NCBI GenBank assembly: GCA_963692465.1
Contig: OY829943.1
Span: 310,001 to 374,000 of the forward strand
Direction of reading: 5' to 3'
From: JAUZOB01 sp963692465
GTDB taxonomy: Bacteria > Bacteroidota > Bacteroidia > Bacteroidales > Prolixibacteraceae
Length of the DNA stretch: 64,000 nt
The notes beneath the pieces were generated by a model. It did not search any database and was not told the DNA's origin. It saw nothing but the letters and a program-made list of their open reading frames with translations. Below, piece by piece: positions 45,997 through 55,283 of this stretch. Every line of letters starts with the position of its first letter. The stretch's first letter is position 1. The position numbers were made by a program, and so were the translations under genes.

Positions 45997-47013
45997 TCAG
46001 CAAGATTTTCGGGGAATAAAAGTCGTTTTTAAAACCAGCTTCCGGGGTTCCTCCGGCTTTTTACTTTTTTTAATCTGTTGCACCAATATTCGGACCGCCT
46101 CTTTACCCATCTCCGTTAAAGGCTGCGCAATAGCTGAAACAGGCGAAAAACAAATCTTAAAAGAGTCCGGGTCATCAAAGCTGATTAATGCCAGATCTTC
46201 CGGAACCCGCAACCCCATCTCTACAATTGCCTCTAGTCCCATTAGCCCGATTTTACTGGACGAAAATATTAACGCATCAATCTTATCTGTTCCTCCGGTA
46301 AGCTCTTCAATGGCCCGTTTCACATCTCGCCCATCGTGTGAGAATGGCAGCTTAAACAATAAAGAATCGCCCAGTGGTAATCCCGACTGACGAATTGCCG
46401 TCCGGTATCCTTCTGTCCGGTTATGCATCGTGATCAGATCCTCGTTAATTGTCAGGAAGCCAATCTTCCGATAGCCCTTTTGAATCAAATAATTCGTCGC
46501 ATGATAAGAGGCCTCAAAATTGTCAATAATTACATAATTAGAATCAATTGCTTCAAAATAACGGTCAACCAGCACATAGGGGACTTTCAACGTACTCAAT
46601 GATTTTATCTGGTCCTCACTTCCCACCGGAGGAGAAATAATCAGTCCATCCACCTGACTTTGCAGCAAACGGTCAATCTGATCTTTTGATTTCCCGGCAT
46701 CCTCATCCGAACTGCAAATAATGATCTTGTACCCAAACAATGCAGCCTCTGTTTCAATTTCCCTACAGAGTTTCGAAAAAAACGGATTCGCAATATCCGC
46801 AACAATCAATCCGATGGTTTGTGTTTTCCCCGTCCGTAACCCCTTCGCAATAACATTAGGCCGATAATTCAGCTCCTCCGCAAGTTTCAGAACCTTTTTA
46901 CAAACTTCTTCACTAATGCGGTACTCTTTATCTTTTCCATTCAGAACCATTGAAACAAGGGTCTTAGAAACCCCCAAACGGTCGGCAATATCTGCAATTG
47001 AAACCTTCTTCAC
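45997..47013 (-). CDS. LacI-family transcriptional regulator
   Basis: A 338-residue regulator. The N-terminal LacI HTH is SIADIADRLGVSKTLVSMVL (about 4-24), with hinge YRPNVIAKGLRTGKTQTIGL. The periplasmic-binding-like effector domain follows. It starts at GTG 47013, because an in-frame TAA lies directly upstream. It is the last gene of the ROK-SIS-GH92-GH92 cluster, 107 bp after the second GH92, and is the obvious candidate to bind the palindrome at 53391-53420 and repress the operon until a mannose derivative appears. Confidence 0.93.
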   Translation of the reverse strand: MKKVSIADIADRLGVSKTLVSMVLNGKDKEYRISEEVCKKVLKLAEELNYRPNVIAKGLRTGKTQTIGLIVADIANPFFSKLCREIETEAALFGYKIIICSSDEDAGKSKDQIDRLLQSQVDGLIISPPVGSEDQIKSLSTLKVPYVLVDRYFEAIDSNYVIIDNFEASYHATNYLIQKGYRKIGFLTINEDLITMHNRTEGYRTAIRQSGLPLGDSLLFKLPFSHDGRDVKRAIEELTGGTDKIDALIFSSSKIGLMGLEAIVEMGLRVPEDLALISFDDPDSFKICFSPVSAIAQPLTEMGKEAVRILVQQIKKSKKPEEPRKLVLKTTFIPRKSC

Positions 47014-47119
47014 TTAAATGTTTTTTAACGAATAGTGCGAAGTTACGGTTATAATGCAAATAAAAAAGCGACCGAATCCTCAAGAGAATCCAGCCGCCAT
47101 GAAAAAAGAATTGCAATAA

Positions 47120-49393
47120 CTATTTTTTAATCGTCGAAATCGGTCGGTCCTCCGGTTTACTACCCCACTCTTTTTGTGGTTCAGCCCCCATTGTAAACTC
47201 TAACGTACCGCCCTGCATCAAATCTTTTACCGAAATATAAGATTTCGTATAAACTCGTCCGTTTAACCTAGCGGATTGAATGTAATAATTGTCTTTGCTA
47301 AGATTAACCGTCTTTACCGTAAACTTCTTCCCGTTGGATAAACGAAGTACTGCTTGTTTAAAACTGGGCGTTCCGATGACAAAATAATCCATTCCGGGAG
47401 TCACGGGATAAAAACCCAATGCACTAAAGACATACCATGCAGAGATCTGTCCACAGTCATCATTTCCGCACAAGCCATCCCGCTTGTCACTATAGAGCGT
47501 ATTTCGGATATTATGGATCATTGCCTGGGCCTTCCATGGAGCCCCCGCAAAGTTATAGAGATAAGCAACATGATGACAAGGTTCGTTTCCATGAACATAT
47601 TGGCCGATTAAACCGGTAATATCCAATGCATTCCCATCACCATAGACATTTGACCCCATCTGGAACAAAGAATCCAGTTTCGTGACGAATTTTTGATCAC
47701 CCCCCATCAAATCGATAAGTCCGTTCACATCCTGCTGCACATGCCAGGTATATTGCCATGCATTCGCCTCAGTATAGTCTCCGTCGCCGGGACCTCCACT
47801 TGAAATCCGGAAGCGGTCAAACGGATTTACCCAAGCTCCGTTACTCTTTCGTCCACGCATCAGGGATGTTTCAGGATCAAACAGATTCTTATAGAACCCT
47901 GCTCTTTTCGAGAAATATTCATAATCTTCGGTGTTCCCCATTTTCTTAGCCATCTGAGCCACACACCAATCATCATACGCACATTCAAGCGTACGAGAGA
48001 CCGACTCCCCCGTGATAATATCCGAAGGCAAATAGCCATACTTCATGTAATCGGACCAGTCATTCTTAAAATTAAACCCACTATTCATCGAGCTATGCTT
48101 TACCGCCTCATAAGCCAGCTTCACATCAAATCCCTTAACTCCGCGGAGATAAGCATCTGCAATGACCGGTATCGCATGATTTCCGATCATACAGAAAGTT
48201 TCATTCTCACCATATTCATTAATCGGCAGCTCTCCGATTTCCCGATAACGCTGCAACATCGAATTAATAAATTCCACATCCTTATCCGGAGATAAAAGGA
48301 GGGTCAACGGATGTTCTGCCCGATAAGTGTCCCATAACGAATAGTTCGTATAGTAACGAGCTCCTTGTTTCTGATGGTTTTTTCCATCCCAACCACAATA
48401 CGAGCCATCAGCATCGGAGAATAGATTCGGAGACATCATCGTATGATAAAGAGCCGTGTAAAAAGTCCGGTTTTCTTTCTCGTCACCCCCCGTGACCTCA
48501 ATTTTTGACAACTCTTTATTCCAGACTTTCCGTGCATGGTTCGCTACCTGATTGAAATTCCAATGAGGCATCTCCGTCGCAATATTAGCTTTTGCATTCT
48601 CTCCGCTAACCGTTGAGAGTCCGGTTTTGACTAACAACTGTTCATTTGCAGTAGCGTCAAAAGTCAGGATAATCTTACAGATTTTCCCCTTTATCTCATG
48701 ATCATTTCCTGTTTCACCATCCTTGTAAGTAATTGATGCTTTGAATGGCCTGGAAAACTCCGTACAGAAATACATATGCTTATCCCTGACAAATCCGGTC
48801 GATCGGCGAAAACCGGTTATCGTATGATCATCTATTATTTTCAGGGAACTCTCAAGAGTCTGCTCCGAGATGCCATGACCTAAATCGATAATGATTGAGA
48901 CCTCGCCATCCGAATTAAAAGAATATCGTTGTATTCCGACTCTTTCAGTCGCACTCAGTTCCGCCTTAATCTTATACCGGTCAAGCATAACGGAATAATA
49001 TCCGGGAGTAGCAATCTCCGAAGCTTTCAAAAACCGCGAACGATAACCCGTTTCCGGATTCTCTTTAGTCCCGGGTTCAAACATTGGCTTGCCCATCATC
49101 GGCATAATCAGAACATCGCCCATTTCGGCAGCTCCTGTTCCACTAAGATGAGTGTGCGAAAAACCCATAATCGAGTTATCCGAAGAATGATATCCTGCAC
49201 TCCAGTCCCAGCCACTATCACCGGTATCCGGACTTAGCTGAACCATTCCAAAAGGAAGGGTTGCTCCCGGATAAACATGACCGTGAGCATCCGTGCCAAT
49301 AAAAGGATCCACATGAGCTGTATCATTCTTTTGCATTTGGGCACATCCAAAAGTCAAAAAGGATGCAGCTAAAAGAATTAAAACTTTATTCAT
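47120..49393 (-). CDS. GH92 alpha-1,2/1,3-mannosidase, lipoprotein (copy 1)
   Basis: A 757-residue exo-alpha-mannosidase of family GH92 that inverts configuration and needs calcium. It starts MNKVLILLAASFLTFGC, a lipoprotein signal with Cys17, so it is probably on the periplasmic or outer face. Hallmarks are VDPFIGTDAHGHVYPGATLP, GFSHTHLSGTG, the catalytic-region PINEYGENETFCMIGNH, GNEPCHHVAYLYNFAGAPWK and GNDDCGQISAWYVF. It lies 28 bp downstream of the second GH92 copy. High identity between the two (most of the motifs are identical) points to tandem duplication. Release of mannose from N-glycans or yeast mannan is the likely job. Confidence 0.96.
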   Translation of the reverse strand: MNKVLILLAASFLTFGCAQMQKNDTAHVDPFIGTDAHGHVYPGATLPFGMVQLSPDTGDSGWDWSAGYHSSDNSIMGFSHTHLSGTGAAEMGDVLIMPMMGKPMFEPGTKENPETGYRSRFLKASEIATPGYYSVMLDRYKIKAELSATERVGIQRYSFNSDGEVSIIIDLGHGISEQTLESSLKIIDDHTITGFRRSTGFVRDKHMYFCTEFSRPFKASITYKDGETGNDHEIKGKICKIILTFDATANEQLLVKTGLSTVSGENAKANIATEMPHWNFNQVANHARKVWNKELSKIEVTGGDEKENRTFYTALYHTMMSPNLFSDADGSYCGWDGKNHQKQGARYYTNYSLWDTYRAEHPLTLLLSPDKDVEFINSMLQRYREIGELPINEYGENETFCMIGNHAIPVIADAYLRGVKGFDVKLAYEAVKHSSMNSGFNFKNDWSDYMKYGYLPSDIITGESVSRTLECAYDDWCVAQMAKKMGNTEDYEYFSKRAGFYKNLFDPETSLMRGRKSNGAWVNPFDRFRISSGGPGDGDYTEANAWQYTWHVQQDVNGLIDLMGGDQKFVTKLDSLFQMGSNVYGDGNALDITGLIGQYVHGNEPCHHVAYLYNFAGAPWKAQAMIHNIRNTLYSDKRDGLCGNDDCGQISAWYVFSALGFYPVTPGMDYFVIGTPSFKQAVLRLSNGKKFTVKTVNLSKDNYYIQSARLNGRVYTKSYISVKDLMQGGTLEFTMGAEPQKEWGSKPEDRPISTIKK

Positions 49394-49421
49394 TATATCG
49401 TTCTTTAATTTATACCATCAA

Positions 49422-51695
49422 TTATTTCTCAATACTTGAAACAGGCCGGTCCTCGGGTTTGCTGCCCCAGTCTTTTTGCGGTTCTGCCCCCATCATAAAC
49501 TCCAATACACCACCCTGCATCATCACTTTGACCGGAATATACGATTTGGAATACACCCGACCATTTAACTTAGCGGACTGGATATAATAATTTGTCTTGC
49601 TTAAATTATTTGCTTTGATCTCAAAGGTCTTTCCATTGGGAAGTTTAAGTGCCGTACGCTCAAACGACGGAGACCCTATTACGTAATAATCCGTTCCCGG
49701 AGTCACCGGATAAAAACCAAGCGCACCAAAGAGATACCAGGCCGACATCTGTCCGCAATCATCATTCCCGCACAATCCGTCCCGCGTACCCAGATAGAGG
49801 GTATTCTTGATTTGCGTAACCCGTTCCTGTGTTTTCCACGGAGCCCCCGCAAAATTATAAAGGTAAGCCACATGGTGACAGGGTTCGTTTCCATGGGCAT
49901 ATTGACCAATCAGTCCGGTCACATCCAGCGTAAACCCATCGCCATAGACTTTACTTTGCATCTGAAAAAGAGAATCCAGGTTGGAAACAAAATTCCGGTC
50001 CCCTCCCATCAACTTAATCAGTCCGTTTACATCCTGCTGAACCTGCCAGGTATACTGCCAGGCATTTCCTTCGGTATATTCCCCGCCGGCATCTCCGGTA
50101 TGAGATATTTTCAAATGATCAAATGGAGTATCCCAGGATCCGTCGGATTTTCGTCCGCGCATTAAAGAAGTACCCGGGTCAAACAAATTCCGGTAAAAAG
50201 CTGCCCGTCGCGAATAATATTGATAATCATCCTCCTTACCCAGTTTTTTAGCCATCTGAGCTACGCACCAGTCATCATAAGCGCTCTCCAGGGTTCGCGA
50301 CACCGATTCTTCTTTCGTCTTATCCGAAGGCAGATAGCCATATTTCATATAGTCCTCCCAATTAACCTTGTAATTAAAAGAACTGTTTGTCGAACTATGT
50401 TTCACCGCTTCATAAGCCAGATTAGCGTCAAAACCCTTCAATCCCCGGAGGAAAGCATCGGCGATGACTGGAATTGCGTGATTGCCAATCATACAGAATG
50501 TTTCATTCACACCATATTCATTGATTGGTAATTCCCCGATCTCCCGGTACCGCTGCAACATCGAATTGATAAATTCCACATCCCGGTCCGGCGACAGAAG
50601 AAGCATGAGCGGATGCTCTGCCCGGTAAGTATCCCATAGTGAATAGTTGGTATAGTAATGAGCTCCTTTTTTCTGATGGTTTTTCCCATCCCAGCCATAG
50701 TATGAACCATCGGCATCAGAGAATAAATTAGGGCACACCATCGTATGATAAAAAGCCGTATAGAAGACCTTCTTTCCAACTTCGTCATTACCGGCAATCT
50801 GTATTTTTGATAACTCTTTATTCCAAACCTTCTTCGCATTGCCGGCTACCTTTTCAAAATTCCAACCCGGCATCTCGGCATTAATATTATTCTGAGCATT
50901 TCTCTCCCCAGCTGTCGAGAGTCCCACTTTTATTAATAACTGCTCTCCCGGCACCGTATTAAACTTCAGGATAATCTTACAGATCTTCCCTTTTACCGAC
51001 TTATCGGTTCCTCTCACGCCATCGCAATAAGAGATAAACGCACTGAATGGTTTAGAAAATTCGGCACTGAAATAAACCGGCTGATCACGGATAAAACCGG
51101 TAGAATGACGAAAACCCGAAACTATTCGGTTGCCGGTCACATTTAAAAAACTGGCTGTCGTTTCGTCTCCAATTCCATGACCAAGGTCAATAATGATCTC
51201 CCCATCGCCTCCCTGCTCAAAAGTGTAGCGATGCAACCCAACCCGATTCGTTGCCGTAAGTTCGGCCCTGACATGCGGTCCATCAAGAGTTACGGCATAA
51301 TAACCGGGAGTCGCCACCTCCGAAGCTTTTGAAAAACGGGAACGATATCCGGCATCCGGATTCTCTGCCGGACCCGGTTCAAAGCGGGGTTCACCCATCA
51401 TTGGCATAAATAAGATATCCCCCATTTCTGTGGCTCCGGTCCCGCTTAAATGCGTATGTGAAAAACCCATGATCGACTGATCCGATGCATGATAACCTGC
51501 ACAGTGATACCAACCGTTTTCGCCGGTGTCCGGACTCAGTTGTACCATTCCGAACGGGACAAGCGCCCCGGGATAAGTATGTCCGTAAGTGTCGGTCCCG
51601 ATAAACGGATCGACATATTGAGTATACAACATTTGCTTAGTGGTACATCCCCCAAGCAAAAACAAGCAGCAAAAAAGAATTAAACTGTTTTTCAT
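49422..51695 (-). CDS. GH92 alpha-mannosidase, lipoprotein (copy 2)
   Basis: A 757-residue paralog of copy 1, of identical length. The signal MKNSLILFCCLFLLGGC has a lipidation Cys at residue 17. It shares VDPFIGTDTYGHTYPGALVP, GFSHTHLSGTG, PINEYGVNETFCMIGNH, GNEPCHHVAYLYNFAGAPWK and GNDDCGQMSAWYLF. Differences are concentrated in the N-terminal 200 residues and linkers, so linkage specificity may differ between the copies. It lies 18 bp downstream of the SIS isomerase gene. Confidence 0.96.
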   Translation of the reverse strand: MKNSLILFCCLFLLGGCTTKQMLYTQYVDPFIGTDTYGHTYPGALVPFGMVQLSPDTGENGWYHCAGYHASDQSIMGFSHTHLSGTGATEMGDILFMPMMGEPRFEPGPAENPDAGYRSRFSKASEVATPGYYAVTLDGPHVRAELTATNRVGLHRYTFEQGGDGEIIIDLGHGIGDETTASFLNVTGNRIVSGFRHSTGFIRDQPVYFSAEFSKPFSAFISYCDGVRGTDKSVKGKICKIILKFNTVPGEQLLIKVGLSTAGERNAQNNINAEMPGWNFEKVAGNAKKVWNKELSKIQIAGNDEVGKKVFYTAFYHTMVCPNLFSDADGSYYGWDGKNHQKKGAHYYTNYSLWDTYRAEHPLMLLLSPDRDVEFINSMLQRYREIGELPINEYGVNETFCMIGNHAIPVIADAFLRGLKGFDANLAYEAVKHSSTNSSFNYKVNWEDYMKYGYLPSDKTKEESVSRTLESAYDDWCVAQMAKKLGKEDDYQYYSRRAAFYRNLFDPGTSLMRGRKSDGSWDTPFDHLKISHTGDAGGEYTEGNAWQYTWQVQQDVNGLIKLMGGDRNFVSNLDSLFQMQSKVYGDGFTLDVTGLIGQYAHGNEPCHHVAYLYNFAGAPWKTQERVTQIKNTLYLGTRDGLCGNDDCGQMSAWYLFGALGFYPVTPGTDYYVIGSPSFERTALKLPNGKTFEIKANNLSKTNYYIQSAKLNGRVYSKSYIPVKVMMQGGVLEFMMGAEPQKDWGSKPEDRPVSSIEK

Positions 51696-51713
51696 GAAGT
51701 CAATCGTTTAAAG

Positions 51714-52373
51714 TTACAGACAATCAGACTTGGGGCACTCAAATAACTCCTTCTCAAGAGCCCGGCATAACATATGATAAATCGGCAAATGATATTCCTG
51801 AATATCAGCCGTCCGTGTTAAAGGTACAACAATAGCCGCATCGCAATATTTCTTCATTTCCCCACCATCCCTGCCGGTCAACCCGACCACCTTCATCTTT
51901 TTGGCTTTAGCCGTAATCATCGCATCGATCACATTCTGTGAATTTCCAGAAGTACTGATTCCCAGCAGCACATCTCCTTCCGAACCATACCCGTTTACCT
52001 GCTGGGCAAAGACTACATTCGGATCCTTATCATTCACAACTGCCGAAAAAAGAGCAGCATGCACATTGAGAGAGATAACCGGCAACGCCTTCTCCAACTT
52101 CTCCGAAAGAAACTTTCCCCGATCGGCCGACACAGCCACCAGATCCCGGCTAAGCTGTTGATCAATGGGACGTAACAGCTCAAAACTTTTCATCAACTCT
52201 CCCACAATATGATCCGAATCAGCACAACTGCCCCCATTGCCGCATACCAGCATTTTTCCTTTCAGACGAAAACATTCCGCCATAAGCCGGAAACCCACCT
52301 CAATTTCAACACGGCAGACTTCAAGCAACGGATATCTTCCGATTAATTCATCGACCAATTTATTTTCACTCAT
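51714..52373 (-). CDS. SIS-domain sugar-phosphate isomerase (GmhA-like)
   Basis: A 219-residue cytoplasmic SIS protein. The phosphosugar-binding motifs are MLVCGNGGSCADSDHIVGEL (about 41-60) and GISTSGNSQNVIDA. The first resembles sedoheptulose-7-phosphate isomerase GmhA. In a mannoside operon next to a ROK kinase it more likely isomerises a hexose or hexosamine phosphate than makes heptose. The reaction is not shown by sequence. It lies 3 bp after the kinase stop. Confidence 0.85.
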   Translation of the reverse strand: MSENKLVDELIGRYPLLEVCRVEIEVGFRLMAECFRLKGKMLVCGNGGSCADSDHIVGELMKSFELLRPIDQQLSRDLVAVSADRGKFLSEKLEKALPVISLNVHAALFSAVVNDKDPNVVFAQQVNGYGSEGDVLLGISTSGNSQNVIDAMITAKAKKMKVVGLTGRDGGEMKKYCDAAIVVPLTRTADIQEYHLPIYHMLCRALEKELFECPKSDCL

Positions 52374-52376
52374 CTT

Positions 52377-53387
52377 TTATGAATTAAATTTATCTTGAGA
52401 TACCGCTACACACAAGGCTGCATAATCGCCAATCGTATCACCGAGTACCGCCTTTTTAACCGTACACACTTTTAATGCGTCGGGAATCGCTTCCTGCTGC
52501 AAAACCGCATCAATGACCGGTTTAAAAAAAGACTCATTGCGGGAATAAATACTCCCGATTACAATGCATTCCGGATTCAGAATATCCACCAGAAACGATA
52601 ACCCCTTTCCCAGTTCCCGGGCTGACGTTTGCATAATTTCCAAAGCCACCGGATCTCCCTGTTGAGCAGCAAATGCTACTGTTTTTGCAGAAATAACCGC
52701 ATTGGGACCTGCCTCGTCCAGAAAAGCAACGGGTTCCCCCTTTTGCCTTTTGGATTCAATGACTGACTGAGCCAGACGAGCAATTCCCCCGCCACTGCAA
52801 AATCCCTCAAAAGAACCCGCTTTTCCAAAGCCAACCGGGCCATCGTCTTCCAACCGCACATGACCAACCTCTCCGGCCAGATCATTGGTCCCGCTATAAA
52901 GTCGCCCGTTCAGGATTAATCCGGCCCCTAAACCGGTACCGAATGTCAGAAAAATCATATTTTTCGTACCGACACCAGCCCCCATGAGCCATTCAGCCAA
53001 AGCACAAGCATTAGCGTCATTCTGAAGACAAACCTCAACGCCAAACTCCCTATTAAAAATATCAGTCAATGGAATCGCATCCCAACCTGGCAGATTCGGA
53101 GGTGAATAAATAAAACCCTTCTCCGAGTCGAGTGGTCCTCCGCAACTAATGCCAATTCGTTTAAGTTTTATTCCCTGATATTTTTTGAGCAATTGATGAA
53201 TGCCCGATTTGAAATCTGCGATAATGAGCTCTGGTCCCCGCTCTACCTTCGTCTCAAAAAAAAGTTTTTCATATAGATTAAAGTCACCGTCACCTAAAAC
53301 AATACTGCATTTGGTTCCTCCAACATCCAGTCCGACGTAATAATCCATCGCTTTATCCGGGTCATATTTCTTCATTGATATATTCAT
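52377..53387 (-). CDS. ROK-family sugar kinase
   Basis: A 336-residue cytoplasmic kinase that phosphorylates a hexose released by the GH92 enzymes. The phosphate-1 motif is GLDVGGTKCSIVLGD (about 19-33). The catalytic Asp lies in QNDANACALAEW, and the adenosine region is GTGLGAGLILNGRLYSGTND, with EVGHVRL following. The usual CxCGxxGCxE zinc site is replaced by SFEGFCSGGGIARLA, so the zinc ligands are absent. Internal ATGs at 53375 and 53345 could serve as starts; the first ATG at 53387 is only about 18 nt from the -7 element edge. First gene of the operon, controlled by the palindromic operator. Confidence 0.93.
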   Translation of the reverse strand: MNISMKKYDPDKAMDYYVGLDVGGTKCSIVLGDGDFNLYEKLFFETKVERGPELIIADFKSGIHQLLKKYQGIKLKRIGISCGGPLDSEKGFIYSPPNLPGWDAIPLTDIFNREFGVEVCLQNDANACALAEWLMGAGVGTKNMIFLTFGTGLGAGLILNGRLYSGTNDLAGEVGHVRLEDDGPVGFGKAGSFEGFCSGGGIARLAQSVIESKRQKGEPVAFLDEAGPNAVISAKTVAFAAQQGDPVALEIMQTSARELGKGLSFLVDILNPECIVIGSIYSRNESFFKPVIDAVLQQEAIPDALKVCTVKKAVLGDTIGDYAALCVAVSQDKFNS

Positions 53388-53390
53388 TGG

Positions 53391-53420
53391 TATATTTGCT
53401 AAAACGTTTTAGCAAATATA
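53391..53420 (-). promoter_or_regulatory. 30-bp perfect palindrome, LacI-type operator
   Basis: Each 15-base half reads TATATTTGCTAAAAC, meeting at a central CG. It covers the -7 box and probable transcription start of the ROK operon. The AAAACGTTTT core with central CG is usual for LacI-family operators. Confidence 0.9.
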
Positions 53421-53443
53421 TTAAAACAAAGAATAAAAACAAA
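53413..53443 (-). promoter_or_regulatory. Consensus promoter of ROK-GH92 operon
   Basis: On the minus strand the -33 TTTG (53443-53440), 19-nt spacer and -7 TATATTTG (53420-53413) match the Bacteroidota promoter exactly. The -7 box lies inside the palindromic operator. Confidence 0.82.
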
Positions 53444-53628
53444 AATATTTCTTATTCCGAACTATTTTCATTCCATCTTAAATAAAATAACAATCACAAA
53501 ATCAATGATTAAAAGCCATTCCAGTCCAAGAGGTCGAAGTAAACATGTAAAATTATTTCCCATTAAACCGGACAATACCGGACTTCGCTGTTTGGGACTG
53601 AATCAGGACTGGTTATTTCAGATATTCT

Positions 53629-55158
53629 TTATTCCTTCTTATACTTCCAAAGCTCATTCTTTTCCCAGACTGCTTTCGCCTTAACATTTCCATTATTATA
53701 AGCTTTCTCAATCCAGAAGGCAGCCTTCGTCATATCTTTCTCCACACCCACAGCACCATTCAGGTAGAAGAGTCCCACGTTATACTGTCCCTCCGCATTC
53801 CCCGCATCCGCAGCTTTTTGATACCACTCAAGGGCCTGTTTTTTATCCTGAGCGATACCGTTTCCCTGATCATAGAGTCCGCCCAGATTATTTTGTGCAT
53901 CCGAATTTCCTTGTTCTGCAGCCTTTCGATACCATTTCAGGGCCAGTCCTTTATCCTGCAGCACCCCGTTTCCCTCGTCATACATCAATCCCAGGTTATA
54001 TTGTCCGATAACATTCCCCTGCTCTGCCGATTTCTCAAATAAATTAAAAGCTTTTCTTTTATCCTGCAATACCGCATCTCCTTTCAGATACAGCACCCCC
54101 AACCAATATTGGGCCTCCGGATTACCCTGTTTAGCTGCATTTTCATACCAGTAGAGCGCTTGCTTTTTATCCTGCGGCACCCCATCGCCTTTATCACACA
54201 TCAACCCCATATATAGCTGAGCAATCGCAACTCCGTGCCGGGCAGACTGTTGATACCAATAGAAGGCCTGTTGTTTATTTTGCTGCACAAAAGTTCCTTT
54301 ATCGAACATTATTCCCAGATAACACGCAGCATAAGGATTCTCTTGTCCCGCCGCCTGATTGAACCAATAATAAGCCTGCTTCAAATCTTTTTCCCCAACA
54401 TATCCCATATAATACATCACCCCTAAATTATACTGTGCATCCGGATTCCCTTGTTTAGCGGACTTTTCATACCAATTGAAAGCTAGCTTCTGGTCCCTGA
54501 CAATCCCATCGCCCCGGTCATACATTAATCCCAGACATAACTGAGCAAAGCGACTTCCCTGTTCCGCCGATTTCAGGTACCAGTTAAAAGCCTGCTGTTT
54601 ATCAACCGCAATCCCATCGCCATGATCATACATTGATCCCAGACAATACTGCGCATCCTGATTTCCCTGATTCGCCGATTTTCCATACCAGTCGAAAGCC
54701 TTCTTTTTATCCTGAGCAATACTATCTCCTTTATCGTACATCAGTCCGAGACATAACTGAGCAATTGCATTTCCTTGTTCTGCAGCCTTCTGATACCAGT
54801 TAAAAGCCTGTATCTTATCACGGATAACCCCTTCGCCGTTATTATATAGCCAACCTAATTTGTACTGTGCAAAAGTATTTCCTTGCGCTGCAGCCTTTTG
54901 ATACCAGGAGAAGGCCTCTTTTTTATCTTGTTTTATTCCAAGACCTTGATAATACATCACACCCAGACTGTCCTGTGCAACGGAATTTCCTTTTTGAGCA
55001 GCCTTTTGGAAGCAACCGAAAGCCCTCGTATAATCCTTTTCCTGAAAGAATTTAACTCCTTCCTTATAATTTCGTTGGGTCAGCTCCGAAGCATTCTGTG
55101 CTTTCACCCCGATCGTTCCACAAACAACAAGCAAAAAAGTAAAAAACAAGATCCTCAT
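53629..55158 (-). CDS. Secreted Sel1-repeat (TPR-like) protein
   Basis: A 509-residue exported protein from ATG 55158 (MRILFFTFLLVVCGTIGVKAQ, signal peptide). Twelve Sel1-like repeats of about 36 residues follow, each of the form AQYxLGxMYxxGxGIxQDxxQAFxWYxKAAEQGN. They fold as a superhelix that binds partner proteins. No enzyme motif is present. The repeats are similar enough for gene conversion or copy-number change. It lies alone downstream of the DUF4965 gene, separated by a terminator. Confidence 0.92.
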   Translation of the reverse strand: MRILFFTFLLVVCGTIGVKAQNASELTQRNYKEGVKFFQEKDYTRAFGCFQKAAQKGNSVAQDSLGVMYYQGLGIKQDKKEAFSWYQKAAAQGNTFAQYKLGWLYNNGEGVIRDKIQAFNWYQKAAEQGNAIAQLCLGLMYDKGDSIAQDKKKAFDWYGKSANQGNQDAQYCLGSMYDHGDGIAVDKQQAFNWYLKSAEQGSRFAQLCLGLMYDRGDGIVRDQKLAFNWYEKSAKQGNPDAQYNLGVMYYMGYVGEKDLKQAYYWFNQAAGQENPYAACYLGIMFDKGTFVQQNKQQAFYWYQQSARHGVAIAQLYMGLMCDKGDGVPQDKKQALYWYENAAKQGNPEAQYWLGVLYLKGDAVLQDKRKAFNLFEKSAEQGNVIGQYNLGLMYDEGNGVLQDKGLALKWYRKAAEQGNSDAQNNLGGLYDQGNGIAQDKKQALEWYQKAADAGNAEGQYNVGLFYLNGAVGVEKDMTKAAFWIEKAYNNGNVKAKAVWEKNELWKYKKE

Positions 55159-55220
55159 ACTTTCAAATTTCAAAAAAAGAAAATCAGTTAACAAAACTAA
55201 CCACTTTTATTGAAAGAGAA

Positions 55221-55262
55221 AAAAGGCATCCGGTTAATTATTAACTCAACCGAATGCCTTTT
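55221..55262 (-). terminator. Terminator of DUF4965 gene
   Basis: The stem AAAAGGCAT-CGGTT / AACCG-ATGCCTTTT has one mismatch and a 12-nt loop. It lies about 20 bp past the stop at 55284. Confidence 0.8.
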
Positions 55263-55283
55263 CCTACGCGATACAAATTTAAA

